Assembly: GCF_000513195.1 (NCBI RefSeq)
Contig: NZ_CBVI010000056.1
Span: 1-58,954, forward strand
Origin: Bacteroides timonensis
Lineage (GTDB): Bacteria; Bacteroidota; Bacteroidia; Bacteroidales; Bacteroidaceae
Reading direction: 5' to 3'
DNA: 58,954 nt
This document shows, piece by piece, positions 25,501 through 34,616 of this stretch. The position numbers and the translations under genes were made by a program. Position 1 is the first letter of the stretch. Each line of letters starts with the position of its first letter. The notes under the pieces are model-generated. The model was not told the origin of the DNA. It was given only the letters and a program-made list of their open reading frames with translations, and did no database searches.

Positions 25501-27291
25501 ATGGAAAAAGAGAAGAGAAGTTTGTTTCAGCGTTTCCTTTTATGGCGTGAAAAGAATATTAAGGAAAAACAGTTTATCTTGATACTCAGCTTTCTGGTAG
25601 GTATCTTTACGGCTATTACGGCTTTGATACTGAAGATGTTGATACACTGGATACAGAATTTCCTGACGAATAATTTCAATACAACGGAAGCCAACTACCT
25701 TTATCTGGTTTATCCGGTAGTGGGTATTTTTCTGGCTGGATTGTTTGTACGCTATGTGGTGAAGGATGATATCAGTCATGGGGTTACTAAAATTCTCTAT
25801 GCGATTTCCCGCCGACAAGGACGGATTAAGCGGCACAATACATGGTCGTCTGTGATTGCCAGTTCCATAACCATTGGTTTCGGTGGCTCGGTAGGAGCAG
25901 AGGCGCCTATCGTATTGACAGGTTCCGCCATTGGCTCCAATCTGGGAAGTGTTTTTAAGATGGAACACCGCACACTGATGCTTTTGGTAGGCTGTGGTGC
26001 TGCCGGTGCTATTGCTGGTATCTTCAAGGCGCCTATTGCAGGACTGGTGTTTACACTGGAAGTACTGATGATAGACCTGACTATGACTTCTCTGCTTCCG
26101 TTGTTGATTTCTGCAGTGACGGCTGCTACAGTGTCCTATATTACTACCGGAACAGAAGCAATGTTTAAATTCCACCTTGACCAGGCATTTGAGATGGAAC
26201 GTATTCCTTACGTTATCATGCTGGGTATTTTTTGCGGACTGGTTTCGCTTTATTTTACCCGTGCTATGAACTCTGTGGAAGGTTTGTTTGGCAAGTTGAA
26301 AGGCCCTTACCAGAAGTTGGCTTTGGGTGGTGTCATGTTGAGTATCTTGATATTTCTTTTTCCACCGCTCTACGGTGAAGGCTACGATACTATTGAACTG
26401 TTGCTGAACGGTACTTCCAATGCCGATTGGGATACAGTGATGAACAACTCTTTTTTCTATGGACATGGGAATTTGCTATTACTCTATTTGATGCTCATTA
26501 TCTTGTTCAAGGTATTTGCATCTAGCGCGACAAATGGTGGTGGCGGTTGTGGTGGTATCTTTGCACCTTCTTTGTATTTGGGATGTATAGCCGGTTTTGT
26601 CTTCGCTTTTTTTAGTAATAAGTTTGATTTCTCTTATTATCTACCCGAAAAGAATTTTGCCCTGATGGGTATGGCGGGTGTGATGAGTGGTGTCATGCAT
26701 GCCCCGTTGACCGGAGTCTTTCTGATAGCGGAACTGACGGGTGGATATGACCTTTTCCTCCCGCTGATGATTGTAGCAGCCAGTTCTTATCTGACAATTA
26801 TTGTTTTCGAACCTCATAGTATTTACTCCATGCGTTTGGCTAAAAAGGGAGAACTGCTGACTCATCATAAAGATAAAGCGGTACTTACTCTGATGAAGGT
26901 GGAAAATGTGGTGGAGAAAGATTTTGTAGTGGTTCATCCGGAGATGGACTTGGGTGAATTGGTGAAAGCGATTTCAGCCTCACGGCGTAATATATTCCCG
27001 GTGACAGATAAGAGCGGAATCCTGATTGGTATTGTTACCTTAGACGATATCCGGAATATCATGTTCCGGCAGGAGTTGTATCATCGTTTTACGGTAGGCA
27101 AGCTGATGACGGCTATTCCGGCACGCCTCTATGACACGGATAGTATGGAACAGGTGATGCGCACGTTTGATGATACGAAAGCATGGAACCTTCCTGTGGT
27201 AGATGAAGAAGGGCACTATCTGGGATTTGTTTCCAAGTCGAAGATATTCAATTCATACCGTCAGGTACTGGTGCATTTTTCTGAAGATTAA
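25501..27291 (+). CDS. ClC-family chloride channel/transporter with CBS pair
   Basis: 596 residues: the ClC membrane core (residues about 20-440) followed by two cytoplasmic CBS domains (about 455-590, EKDFVVVHPEMDLGELVKAI and MTAIPARLYDTDSMEQVMR). The gating glutamate is present in GSVGAEAPIV, equivalent to E. coli Glu148. In APIAGLVFTLEVLMI the position of the inner proton glutamate (E. coli Glu203) appears to be Val, which would point to a passive channel rather than a chloride/proton exchanger. CBS domains usually bind adenine nucleotides. It lies 12 bp before fmt. Confidence 0.92.
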   Translation: MEKEKRSLFQRFLLWREKNIKEKQFILILSFLVGIFTAITALILKMLIHWIQNFLTNNFNTTEANYLYLVYPVVGIFLAGLFVRYVVKDDISHGVTKILYAISRRQGRIKRHNTWSSVIASSITIGFGGSVGAEAPIVLTGSAIGSNLGSVFKMEHRTLMLLVGCGAAGAIAGIFKAPIAGLVFTLEVLMIDLTMTSLLPLLISAVTAATVSYITTGTEAMFKFHLDQAFEMERIPYVIMLGIFCGLVSLYFTRAMNSVEGLFGKLKGPYQKLALGGVMLSILIFLFPPLYGEGYDTIELLLNGTSNADWDTVMNNSFFYGHGNLLLLYLMLIILFKVFASSATNGGGGCGGIFAPSLYLGCIAGFVFAFFSNKFDFSYYLPEKNFALMGMAGVMSGVMHAPLTGVFLIAELTGGYDLFLPLMIVAASSYLTIIVFEPHSIYSMRLAKKGELLTHHKDKAVLTLMKVENVVEKDFVVVHPEMDLGELVKAISASRRNIFPVTDKSGILIGIVTLDDIRNIMFRQELYHRFTVGKLMTAIPARLYDTDSMEQVMRTFDDTKAWNLPVVDEEGHYLGFVSKSKIFNSYRQVLVHFSED

Positions 27292-27303
27292 TAAAGTTGT
27301 TAT

Positions 27304-28275
27304 ATGATGAAGAAAGAAGATTTACGAATAGTTTATATGGGAACTCCGGATTTTGCAGTGGAGTCTCTGCGGTGTTTAGTAGAAGGTGGATATAATGTAG
27401 TAGGTGTCATTACTATGCCTGATAAACCGGCAGGGCGGGGACATAAACTTCAGTTTTCTCCAGTGAAACAGTATGCACTGGAACAGAGTCTTCCTTTATT
27501 ACAACCGGAAAAGTTGAAAGATGAGGCTTTTGTTGAGGCTCTGCGTGAGTGGAAGGCCGATTTGCAGATAGTAGTTGCTTTTCGTATGCTGCCTGAAGTG
27601 GTATGGAATATGCCACGTTTGGGAACCTTCAATCTTCATGCTTCTCTTTTGCCTCAATACCGGGGAGCCGCTCCTATTAACTGGGCGGTAATTAATGGTG
27701 ATACGGAAACAGGTATCACAACTTTCTTCCTGCGTCATGAAATCGATACGGGTGAAGTGATTCAGCAAGTTCGTATTCCTATCGTAGATACGGATGATGT
27801 GGGTATTGTGCATGATAAGCTGATGATGCTTGGTGGAAAACTGGTGACTGAAACGGTAGATGCAATCCTGAATGATGCAGTGAAACCTATTCCACAGGAA
27901 GAAATGGCAGTTGTAGGCGAATTGCGCCCTGCACCGAAGATTTTTAAAGATACCTGTCGTATCGATTGGAATCAGCCAGTGAAACGTATTTATGATTTTA
28001 TTCGCGGTCTGTCTCCTTATCCTGCCGCCTGGTCGGAATTAGTTCAACCTGATGGAGAGGCGGTAGTTATGAAGATATTTGAGACAGAAAAAATAATCCA
28101 ATCTCACCAGTTGGCTCCCGGAACTTTGCTGACGGATGGTAAAACTTATATCTATGTAGCCGCTGCTGATGGATTTATCGGCATACGTGCTTTGCAACTT
28201 CCCGGTAAGAAACGCTTGAAGACAGATGAACTTTTGCGTGGATTCCGGTTGACGGAAGAATTCAGAGTGAAATAG
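27304..28275 (+). CDS. fmt: Methionyl-tRNA formyltransferase
   Basis: 323 residues. The N-terminal formyl-transferase domain has YMGTPDFAVESL, MPDKPAGRGHKLQFSPVK, the active-site NLHASLLPQYRGAAPINWA, and the aspartate in HEIDTGEVI; the C-terminal tRNA-binding domain has IYDFIRGLSPYPAAW. It formylates Met-tRNAi for initiation with N10-formyl-THF. A second Met immediately follows the first and both are in the same start context. It lies 12 bp after the ClC gene and is followed by an inverted-repeat element. Confidence 0.97.
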   Translation: MMKKEDLRIVYMGTPDFAVESLRCLVEGGYNVVGVITMPDKPAGRGHKLQFSPVKQYALEQSLPLLQPEKLKDEAFVEALREWKADLQIVVAFRMLPEVVWNMPRLGTFNLHASLLPQYRGAAPINWAVINGDTETGITTFFLRHEIDTGEVIQQVRIPIVDTDDVGIVHDKLMMLGGKLVTETVDAILNDAVKPIPQEEMAVVGELRPAPKIFKDTCRIDWNQPVKRIYDFIRGLSPYPAAWSELVQPDGEAVVMKIFETEKIIQSHQLAPGTLLTDGKTYIYVAAADGFIGIRALQLPGKKRLKTDELLRGFRLTEEFRVK

Positions 28276-28343
28276 CTACAAGCTACGAGCTACAAACTAC
28301 AAGTTGCTGCGCTGTCACTCTGCATAGTACTCGTAGCTTGTAG
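28276..28343. repeat. Inverted repeat with GCTGCGC apex after fmt
   Basis: CTACAAGCTACGAG (28276-28289) pairs perfectly with CTCGTAGCTTGTAG (28330-28343). The left arm is made of repeated CTACAAG/CTACGAG words and the apex (about 28303-28314) holds GTTGCTGCGCTG. It begins one base after the fmt stop codon and could serve as its terminator. It is the fourth member of the word-built, CTGCG-centred family in this window. Confidence 0.75.
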
Positions 28344-28470
28344 TTCGTAACTTAATAATTGCTTCTAATATTGTTTCTTTCCTAAAAATTTCTTTTCTTT
28401 GCATATTATTAACTGCCAAATATCGAATGCCTATCGGAATACATTACGCTGAAATCTAAAAACACACGTA

Positions 28471-29064
28471 ATGAAAGTACAAACAAATGCTGCTGACGAA
28501 ACGTTAGTGGCCCTTTATGCACAAGGCAATAACGAGGCATTCGATATTCTGTTGAACCGCTATAAAGATCGTCTTTATACGTACATCTATTATACGGTGC
28601 GTAATGAAGAACTGGCGGAAGACATCTTTCAGGAAACTTTCACAAAAGCCATTGTCACCATTCAGCAGGGACGCTACAATGAAAACGGTAAGTTCCCGGC
28701 TTGGTTGACTCGTATCGCACATAATCTTATTATCGACTGTTTCCGTCAGGAAAAGCAGGAAAACCTGGTGTCTTGTGATGAAGAAGAACGGAATTTACTG
28801 AATAATATCCGTCTGTCTGAAGGAACGGTTGAAGCTGAAATAGTGAACCACCAGATTCTTTTGGATGTACGTCGCCTGATGAAACATCTGCCGGACGAAC
28901 AACGGGAAGTAGTACATATGCGCTTTTATCAAGACCTTAGTTTCAAGGAGATAGCAGAAATGACGGGAGTCAGCATCAATACCTCTTTAGGACGGATGCG
29001 TTATGCTATTTTGAACCTGCGCCGGATGGCGGAGAAGCATGGAATCGTGCTGACGATGGACTAA
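28471..29064 (+). CDS. RNA polymerase sigma factor, sigma-70 family (ECF type)
   Basis: 197 residues. Region 2 (residues about 20-90) has FDILLNRYKDRLYTYIYYTV, LAEDIFQETFTKA and WLTRIAHNLIIDCFR; region 4 (about 130-190) has LPDEQREVVHMRFYQDLSFKEIAEM with a helix-turn-helix and SLGRMRYAILNLR. There is no anti-sigma gene next to it, so it may be controlled by abundance. The next genes are a lipoprotein and a 61-residue protein, and their promoters could be its targets, but nothing here shows it. Confidence 0.92.
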   Translation: MKVQTNAADETLVALYAQGNNEAFDILLNRYKDRLYTYIYYTVRNEELAEDIFQETFTKAIVTIQQGRYNENGKFPAWLTRIAHNLIIDCFRQEKQENLVSCDEEERNLLNNIRLSEGTVEAEIVNHQILLDVRRLMKHLPDEQREVVHMRFYQDLSFKEIAEMTGVSINTSLGRMRYAILNLRRMAEKHGIVLTMD

Positions 29065-29203
29065 ATAATACATCCTTTAATAAATTTTTCCTTTTTCCAA
29101 ATGCAGTATTTCACAAATAAGGCCATTTAACCTAATGTACGTACAACCTTAATTATGTGATTTTATTAATTTTATTATTTACTAGACTAAACTTATTAAA
29201 GTA

Positions 29204-29830
29204 ATGGAAAAAGTACATTGTTTAAAGCGTTTCGTATTTCTTGTAATGGCCTTGGGCCTGGTAACTACTTTCACATCTTGTGATGATGATGATGAACCTA
29301 AACCTAATGTTCCCGCATTGACTGACGTGGTAGGTAATTATGCCGGAAAAATGCAAACTACATCTGTGTCTCCTCTTGCAGAAGAGGGTGAAGAACCCCA
29401 AGGTACGGATGTGACCGCAGAAGTCACCAATGAAAATGTGTCTTTTGAAAAGTTCCCGGTAGCGGATTTGATTACAGCCATTATGGGGGAGGCAGCTCCC
29501 GGAATTATTGAAGCCGTAGGTGATGTAAGTTATAAAGTGAAGTATACACCTACTTTCAATGACGACAAGACAGTTATTAGCATGGCGTTTACTCCTGAAC
29601 CACTAATTCTTGAAATCAATTTCCCGACAGAACCTACTGAGGGTGAAGGAGAAGGTGAAACCCCGGACTTGAAAGTGGAGGTGACAATTGCAGCACCTGA
29701 AGCAGGTAGTTTTGCCTATGCTGGTAATAAATTAGCTTTCAAACTTCAGGTAACTGGTGTGAAAGTGAATAATGAACCTTTCGAACTTCCCGTGACTACT
29801 TTCTCATTTGACTTAGCCAAAGCGAAATAA
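29204..29830 (+). CDS. Putative calycin-like lipoprotein (DUF4840-like)
   Basis: 208 residues. The signal peptide ends in the lipobox TFTSC, and the acidic DDDDE that follows resembles the Bacteroides surface-export signal. The domain (GNYAGKMQTTSV..., VSYKVKYTPTFNDDKTVISM, KLAFKLQVTGVKVNNEPFELP) is all-beta. An acidic EGEGEGE stretch interrupts it near residue 150. It resembles the DUF4840 group of Bacteroides lipoproteins, but I would not insist on the family. Function unknown. Confidence 0.7.
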   Translation: MEKVHCLKRFVFLVMALGLVTTFTSCDDDDEPKPNVPALTDVVGNYAGKMQTTSVSPLAEEGEEPQGTDVTAEVTNENVSFEKFPVADLITAIMGEAAPGIIEAVGDVSYKVKYTPTFNDDKTVISMAFTPEPLILEINFPTEPTEGEGEGETPDLKVEVTIAAPEAGSFAYAGNKLAFKLQVTGVKVNNEPFELPVTTFSFDLAKAK

Positions 29831-29855
29831 ATATTTTCATCTCTACCGGATGTTG

Positions 29856-29888
29856 GCCCAGGTATGGTGTGTTGGCACTAACCTGGGC
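29856..29888 (+). terminator. Hairpin terminator after lipoprotein gene
   Basis: GCCCAGGT (29856-29863) pairs with ACCTGGGC (29881-29888) around a 17-nt loop, followed by TGATTTATTT, 26 bp after the lipoprotein stop codon. Confidence 0.65.
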
Positions 29889-30037
29889 TGATTTATTTAC
29901 ATCTCTCATGTTTTTTATAACTTCTTGTATACTATATCTCTTCTTCTCCCGTTCTTAGTATATAAAGTACCTCCTGCTTCTTTTTTGCAGCCCGTAGCTT
30001 TAACTAATTAATTATTAATCCTCAGTTCAATAAGCCT

Positions 30038-30223
30038 ATGGATAAAAAAACTACTCCTTCTTTTTCTTCTTCATCCGTGAAACCGAGAAGTGCTGATAAT
30101 GCATTGCCGGATGGACATCCGCAGCCTTCCGGGAAAACTTTGGATTTTCTTCGTAACCTTGCCCGTAATTATCGTACAGTACCTCAGCTTCCGCAAGGCT
30201 TGCAGGGTATAATATTAGGATGA
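30038..30223 (+). CDS. Small protein, 61 residues, unknown
   Basis: Starts with MDKKTTPSFSSSSVKPRS and ends LPQGLQGIILG. It has no signal peptide, membrane helix or cysteine. A Ser/Pro-rich disordered half is followed by an amphipathic helix (LDFLRNLARNYRTV). The position upstream of rpe and the proper start make it likely real; I recall similar small proteins in other Bacteroides genomes at this spot, without a known function. It might alternatively be an upstream peptide tied to rpe expression. Confidence 0.55.
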   Translation: MDKKTTPSFSSSSVKPRSADNALPDGHPQPSGKTLDFLRNLARNYRTVPQLPQGLQGIILG

Positions 30224-30238
30224 ATGAAATCTTTTGTC

Positions 30239-30246
30239 TACATTTG
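30239..30246 (+). promoter_or_regulatory. -7 box of rpe-comEC
   Basis: TACATTTG followed by T matches TAnnTTTG, 40 bp before the rpe ATG. A TTTG at 30233-30236 is too close to be its -33 element. Confidence 0.4.
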
Positions 30247-30286
30247 TACGTTATATCTGTATATAACCTGTAAAATGTAGTGTATT

Positions 30287-30937
30287 ATGAAACCAATCAT
30301 AGCTCCCTCTATCCTGTCCGCAGATTTCGCTTATCTGGCAAAGGACTTGGAAATGGTGAACCGCAGTGAAGCCGACTGGGTTCACATTGACGTTATGGAC
30401 GGTGTGTTCGTTCCTAATATATCTTTCGGTTTCCCGGTATTGAAGTATGTGGCAAAACTGTCAAAGAAGCCTTTGGATGTACATCTGATGATTGTGCAAC
30501 CCGAGAAATTCATTAATGAGGTGAAAGCATTGGGTGCGCACACCATGAATGTGCATTTCGAAGCTTGCCCGCATTTGCATCGGGTGGTTCAACAAATACG
30601 TGAAGCAGGTATGCAGCCCGCCGTTACACTGAATCCGGCTACCCCTGTGGCAATGTTGAAAGATATTATTCAGGATGTGTATATGGTGTTGCTGATGAGT
30701 GTGAATCCTGGTTTTGGCGGACAAAAATTTATCGAACATACAGTTGAAAAAGTACGGGAATTGCGTGCTTTGATAGACAGTACCGGTTCGAAAGCATTGA
30801 TAGAAGTGGATGGTGGTGTGAATTTGGAGACAGGTGCCCGCCTGATAGCTGCCGGTGCAGATGCATTGGTTGCAGGTAGTGCCGTGTTTGCAGCTCCTGA
30901 TCCTGAAGGTATGATACATTCGCTGAAGGATCTCTAA
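30287..30937 (+). CDS. rpe: Ribulose-phosphate 3-epimerase
   Basis: 216 residues, a TIM barrel of standard length. Signatures are APSILSADFAYL, VHIDVMDGVFVPNISFG (metal-binding His and Asp), DVHLMI, LLMSVNPGFGGQKFI and IEVDGGVN. It interconverts ribulose-5-phosphate and xylulose-5-phosphate in the pentose phosphate pathway. comEC follows after 11 bp on the same strand and is probably co-transcribed. Confidence 0.97.
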   Translation: MKPIIAPSILSADFAYLAKDLEMVNRSEADWVHIDVMDGVFVPNISFGFPVLKYVAKLSKKPLDVHLMIVQPEKFINEVKALGAHTMNVHFEACPHLHRVVQQIREAGMQPAVTLNPATPVAMLKDIIQDVYMVLLMSVNPGFGGQKFIEHTVEKVRELRALIDSTGSKALIEVDGGVNLETGARLIAAGADALVAGSAVFAAPDPEGMIHSLKDL

Positions 30938-30948
30938 ATCTTCATCCA

Positions 30949-33096
30949 TTGATAATTAGCAGCTTGCAACGACATCCGTTTCTACGACTTCTGATGCCGT
31001 TTGCAGGCGGTATTGTATGTGGAGATGCGCATTTCTTCCGGCAGCGGGCGGAACTTTCCTTAAATATTCCGGCAGAGACATCCTGTCCGGTTTCCAATCT
31101 TTTTCCTGTTTGGATTTGTCTGGCAGGTTTCCTGTTACTGTTTCTGACTTATTTCCTTTCTGATAAATATCGTATTCATTGGCTGTATGGAGTTTCCGTC
31201 TTTCTCTGTTGTTTCGGATTAGGCGCCGGTATGACGGAAGAATATTTGCATCGTACGGATTTTCCTTTTTCCGATGAGGCGGCAGTCTATCAAGCAATTA
31301 TCAGTGAGCAGCCGGAAATGAAGGAAAGAAGTCTTTTATGTCGGGTTCGGTTAGAAGGGAGAATGGAAAAAGGAGCTGTGCGGAGAAGTGATCATGAACA
31401 TACTTTCTTGTTCTATTTCCCGAAAGATTCTACTGCTGCTTCATTGAGCCGGGGAGATAGATTGTGGGTGCGCACCCCACTTACTCCCCCGGTTAATAAT
31501 GGCAATCCTGATGAATTCGATTATATACGTTATCTTGTCCGTAAAGATGGTACCGGTACGGCTTATATCCCTGCCGGACATTGGCGGATAGTGGGGCATG
31601 ATTCTTCTCGTACTCTCCGTCAGATAGCTTCGGATTATCAGGAAAAAGTGGTGGGACTCTATCATCATTTAGGTTTTCAGGGAGATAATCTGGCTGTACT
31701 TTCCGCCCTCACGGTTGGCGACAAAGAAAACCTGAGTGAAGACATCCGGGAGACTTATTCTATAACAGGTGCCAGTCATGTGTTGGCTCTTTCGGGGCTC
31801 CATATCGGTTTTTTGTATGCTTTACTCTTTTTTCTTTTATCTCTTATATGGAAGAGGTGGAGTTACTTTAAGCCTTTCGGGCTTTTTCTGATTATTCTTT
31901 TTTTATGGGGATTTGCCTTTCTAACAGGACTGTCTTCTTCTGTGGTACGTTCTGTTATCATGTTTTCTTTGTTGGCGATATCCGGTCTGCAACCAGAGAA
32001 ACCATTAACACTGAATACTCTGGCTGCTACTGCTTTTCTGATGCTGCTTTACAATCCGCTTTGGCTGTTTGATGTCGGTTTTCAATTATCTTTTGTTGCA
32101 GTAGCTTCTATCTTGCTCATTCAGCCCAAACTTTATAATTTACTTTCCGTACAGCGTCGTATTCCTCGTTACATTTGGGGCCTGCTGACAGTTTCTGTTG
32201 CTGCGCAAATTGGTACGGCTCCTTTGGTTATTCTTTATTTCTCTCGTTTCTCATCTCATTTTCTGCTAACGAACTTGTGGGTAATTCCTATGGTAACGTT
32301 GATTCTATATTCTGCTGTTTTTATGCTTATTCTGACTCCTTTCCCTGTTCTACAGCAAGGATTTGCATCTGTTGTCAATATATTGTTAAGTAGCCAGAAT
32401 CATGTTCTACGCCGTATAGAACAATTTCCCATGTCTTCTATTGATGGACTTTGGCTGGAGCAATGGGAAATTGTATTGTTCTATCTTTTTATCATGCTCC
32501 TATTCCGGAGCTTAGCAGTTCGTACTTCCCGCAGTATCTATCTTTCTCTATGTTGCCTGCTGCTTTTTACTGTTTGCCATGCAGTTTCGCTCAGCCTATC
32601 TACTCCCCGGCGTAGCATTGCCTTTTATAACGTTCGTGGTTGTCCTGCTGTTCATTGTCTTGCCGCTAACGGAGAGTCCTGGTTGGCCTGTGCCGATAGT
32701 TTGCCGGATGTATCCCGTCTGTATCGTGCGCTTTCTCCGAACTGGAATCATCAGCGTCTTTCCGCTCCCAAAATATTAACCGGTGATTACGTTACCTCCG
32801 GTTTTGCTTTCCATAACCATATTGTTTCTTATGCCGGCAAACGGATTTGCTTGCTTCATGATGCCCGCTGGCGGAATAAAATTTCGAGTCATCCTTTATC
32901 TATTGATTATCTATACATTTCTAAAGGCTATAAAGGACGCATCGAAGAACTAACTACTTTGTTCCGTATCCGGACTGTCATTCTGGATACTTCCCTTTCT
33001 GATTATCGCAGTGACATCCTTAAAGAGGATTGCTCTCGTTTGACTATTCCTTGTATCTCTTTAAAAGAGAGGGGAGCGCTTTGTATTCGTTTATAA
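30949..33096 (+). CDS. ComEC/Rec2-family DNA-uptake channel protein
   Basis: 715 residues. Order: two or three N-terminal helices, a periplasmic OB-like DUF4131 region (about residues 100-220), the multi-helix competence core (ALSALTVGDKENLS, ASHVLALSGLHIGFLYAL, FLTGLSSSVVRSVIMFSL), and a C-terminal soluble domain (about 560-715). The C-terminal domain lacks the HxHxDH motif of the metallo-beta-lactamase-like domain of other ComEC proteins, so it looks catalytically dead. The start is a TTG at 30949; the first Met codon (30994) would cut off conserved-looking residues (LQRHPFLRLL). It follows rpe by 11 bp. No other competence genes are nearby. Confidence 0.9.
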   Translation: MIISSLQRHPFLRLLMPFAGGIVCGDAHFFRQRAELSLNIPAETSCPVSNLFPVWICLAGFLLLFLTYFLSDKYRIHWLYGVSVFLCCFGLGAGMTEEYLHRTDFPFSDEAAVYQAIISEQPEMKERSLLCRVRLEGRMEKGAVRRSDHEHTFLFYFPKDSTAASLSRGDRLWVRTPLTPPVNNGNPDEFDYIRYLVRKDGTGTAYIPAGHWRIVGHDSSRTLRQIASDYQEKVVGLYHHLGFQGDNLAVLSALTVGDKENLSEDIRETYSITGASHVLALSGLHIGFLYALLFFLLSLIWKRWSYFKPFGLFLIILFLWGFAFLTGLSSSVVRSVIMFSLLAISGLQPEKPLTLNTLAATAFLMLLYNPLWLFDVGFQLSFVAVASILLIQPKLYNLLSVQRRIPRYIWGLLTVSVAAQIGTAPLVILYFSRFSSHFLLTNLWVIPMVTLILYSAVFMLILTPFPVLQQGFASVVNILLSSQNHVLRRIEQFPMSSIDGLWLEQWEIVLFYLFIMLLFRSLAVRTSRSIYLSLCCLLLFTVCHAVSLSLSTPRRSIAFYNVRGCPAVHCLAANGESWLACADSLPDVSRLYRALSPNWNHQRLSAPKILTGDYVTSGFAFHNHIVSYAGKRICLLHDARWRNKISSHPLSIDYLYISKGYKGRIEELTTLFRIRTVILDTSLSDYRSDILKEDCSRLTIPCISLKERGALCIRL

Positions 33097-33184
33097 TCTC
33101 ATGTTTAGTGATAATTCTTATAAATTGGTAACGTAATCAAAAGAAAATGTAACACATTTCTTTTCTTTGTCTGGTTATATGTCT

Positions 33185-33192
33185 TACTTTTG
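33185..33192 (+). promoter_or_regulatory. -7 box of first propeller gene
   Basis: TACTTTTG followed by C matches TAnnTTTG, with a TTTG upstream at 33166-33169. The start point would be near 33199, so the gene starts at the ATG at 33234 and not at the upstream in-frame ATG at 33195. Confidence 0.5.
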
Positions 33193-33233
33193 CTATGACA
33201 ATAACTATCTTAAATGAAATAATAGATTATACT

Positions 33234-34460
33234 ATGAAAATGTTAACACTGTTAATGGCATTAATGCTGGGCATGCTGACTACTTCCGGTGAAGAGAATG
33301 GCAATACTGTTACTGAAACTTGCTATGTGATGAATCTGGATAGTGCCGAAAAATTAGAAAATATGACCTATTCTTCTTTATTTAGCAAGGCGGGGATCAT
33401 TGTTCTGGAAGATACGGATGAATCTTTGTTGGGAAGAGTTGATAAAATAGAATTCCTTGATAATAATTTGTACGTATTGGAGAAAAGGAGGGGGCTATTT
33501 CTATTTGATAAACAGGGTAAATTTGTGAAAAGGATAGGAAGTAAAGGAAATGGGCCCAGTGAATACGTATCGCCAGATGATATAACTATTGACAAGAAGA
33601 ATAAGAAAATATATATACTGGATTCTCAAACTCAGAGAGTCTTGAAGTATAGTAGTAATGGAGTTTATGAGAACTCGTTTAGCTTAGAGAATAAGCGTAC
33701 ACGGTCTACTTATATTCAGTGTTTTGAAAATGCGTTGTATACGGACTTGTATACATTTGATAAATCCCGAAATCAGTTTCTTTTGAGCAAAGTGGATATT
33801 ACTAACGGAAAAAGAACCTCTTTTCAGTTAAATGCTTCCCAATATAATAAAGGATGGAACGAATTATTCAGTACTAATCAGCATACTTTTGTTTCTGATC
33901 CTGCTGGAAAACCTAAATTTATGCAGATTTTTATGGATACAATATTCGAAATAACCCCTAAAGGAATAAAGCCATATATTGCTGTTCAAAGTAAAAGTTT
34001 GGTGACAAAGAAAGATATGGAAGATCAAATGGCTCAGAATAATATGTCAGATCCTAGGGTCATTTCGAAAATATGCGATGGGTTGACGAAAGCTAAGAAG
34101 ATATATAGTATGTATGATTATTGGGAAACTGATGAATATATTCATTTGAACTATCAAGTTGGGATGTATGGATATACTGCTCTCTATAACAAGAAAACCA
34201 ATATGACTTATGTGATGACTGGTTTTAGTGACGATTTGTTCTATACAGATAAAGCGGAAACTATGTTGACTTTTAATACTGCCACGTTCGACAAGAACCG
34301 GATATATTGTATAGGGATGAACGATGGTTTTACAAAAGATATACTTTTAAAGAATTTAGAAAAAGGCGGAATAAACTCTCATATAGAAGGTGCTGATAAA
34401 TTGAAGACATTGACGGAGGATTCTAATCCTATTATAATATATTATGAGTTTAAAAAGTGA
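33234..34460 (+). CDS. Six-bladed beta-propeller protein (DUF5128-like), paralogue 1
   Basis: 408 residues from the ATG at 33234. It has a signal peptide (MKMLTLLMALMLGMLTTS), but unlike its paralogues no lipobox cysteine, so it may be periplasmic and soluble. The NHL-like propeller starts near residue 60. The family motif is RIGSKGNGPSEYVSP, and the C-terminus is LTEDSNPIIIYYEF. Paralogues in the window share the pattern RIG..G.GP.EY and the ending DSNPV. There are no catalytic residues; such propellers usually bind ligands or partners. It is followed on the same strand by three relatives, so tandem duplication is likely. Confidence 0.82.
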   Translation: MKMLTLLMALMLGMLTTSGEENGNTVTETCYVMNLDSAEKLENMTYSSLFSKAGIIVLEDTDESLLGRVDKIEFLDNNLYVLEKRRGLFLFDKQGKFVKRIGSKGNGPSEYVSPDDITIDKKNKKIYILDSQTQRVLKYSSNGVYENSFSLENKRTRSTYIQCFENALYTDLYTFDKSRNQFLLSKVDITNGKRTSFQLNASQYNKGWNELFSTNQHTFVSDPAGKPKFMQIFMDTIFEITPKGIKPYIAVQSKSLVTKKDMEDQMAQNNMSDPRVISKICDGLTKAKKIYSMYDYWETDEYIHLNYQVGMYGYTALYNKKTNMTYVMTGFSDDLFYTDKAETMLTFNTATFDKNRIYCIGMNDGFTKDILLKNLEKGGINSHIEGADKLKTLTEDSNPIIIYYEFKK

Positions 34461-34616
34461 TAGGCTTGTAAATAGGGGGTGCAAGATTGTAGTGCTCTTT
34501 CTGTTTAATGCAAAATAATAGTCCTGTTTTTAGTATGAAACGTAAAACATATGGAAATAAGTGATATTTTTACAGGTAGAATTAAATTAGTGTCTTTGCC
34601 TAATCGTCCAATTACC

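Noticed and set aside
25540..26466. 308-codon frame on the minus strand opposite the ClC gene
   Set aside because: Low-complexity, His/Gln/Asn-rich translation without motifs, fully antisense to a well-supported gene.
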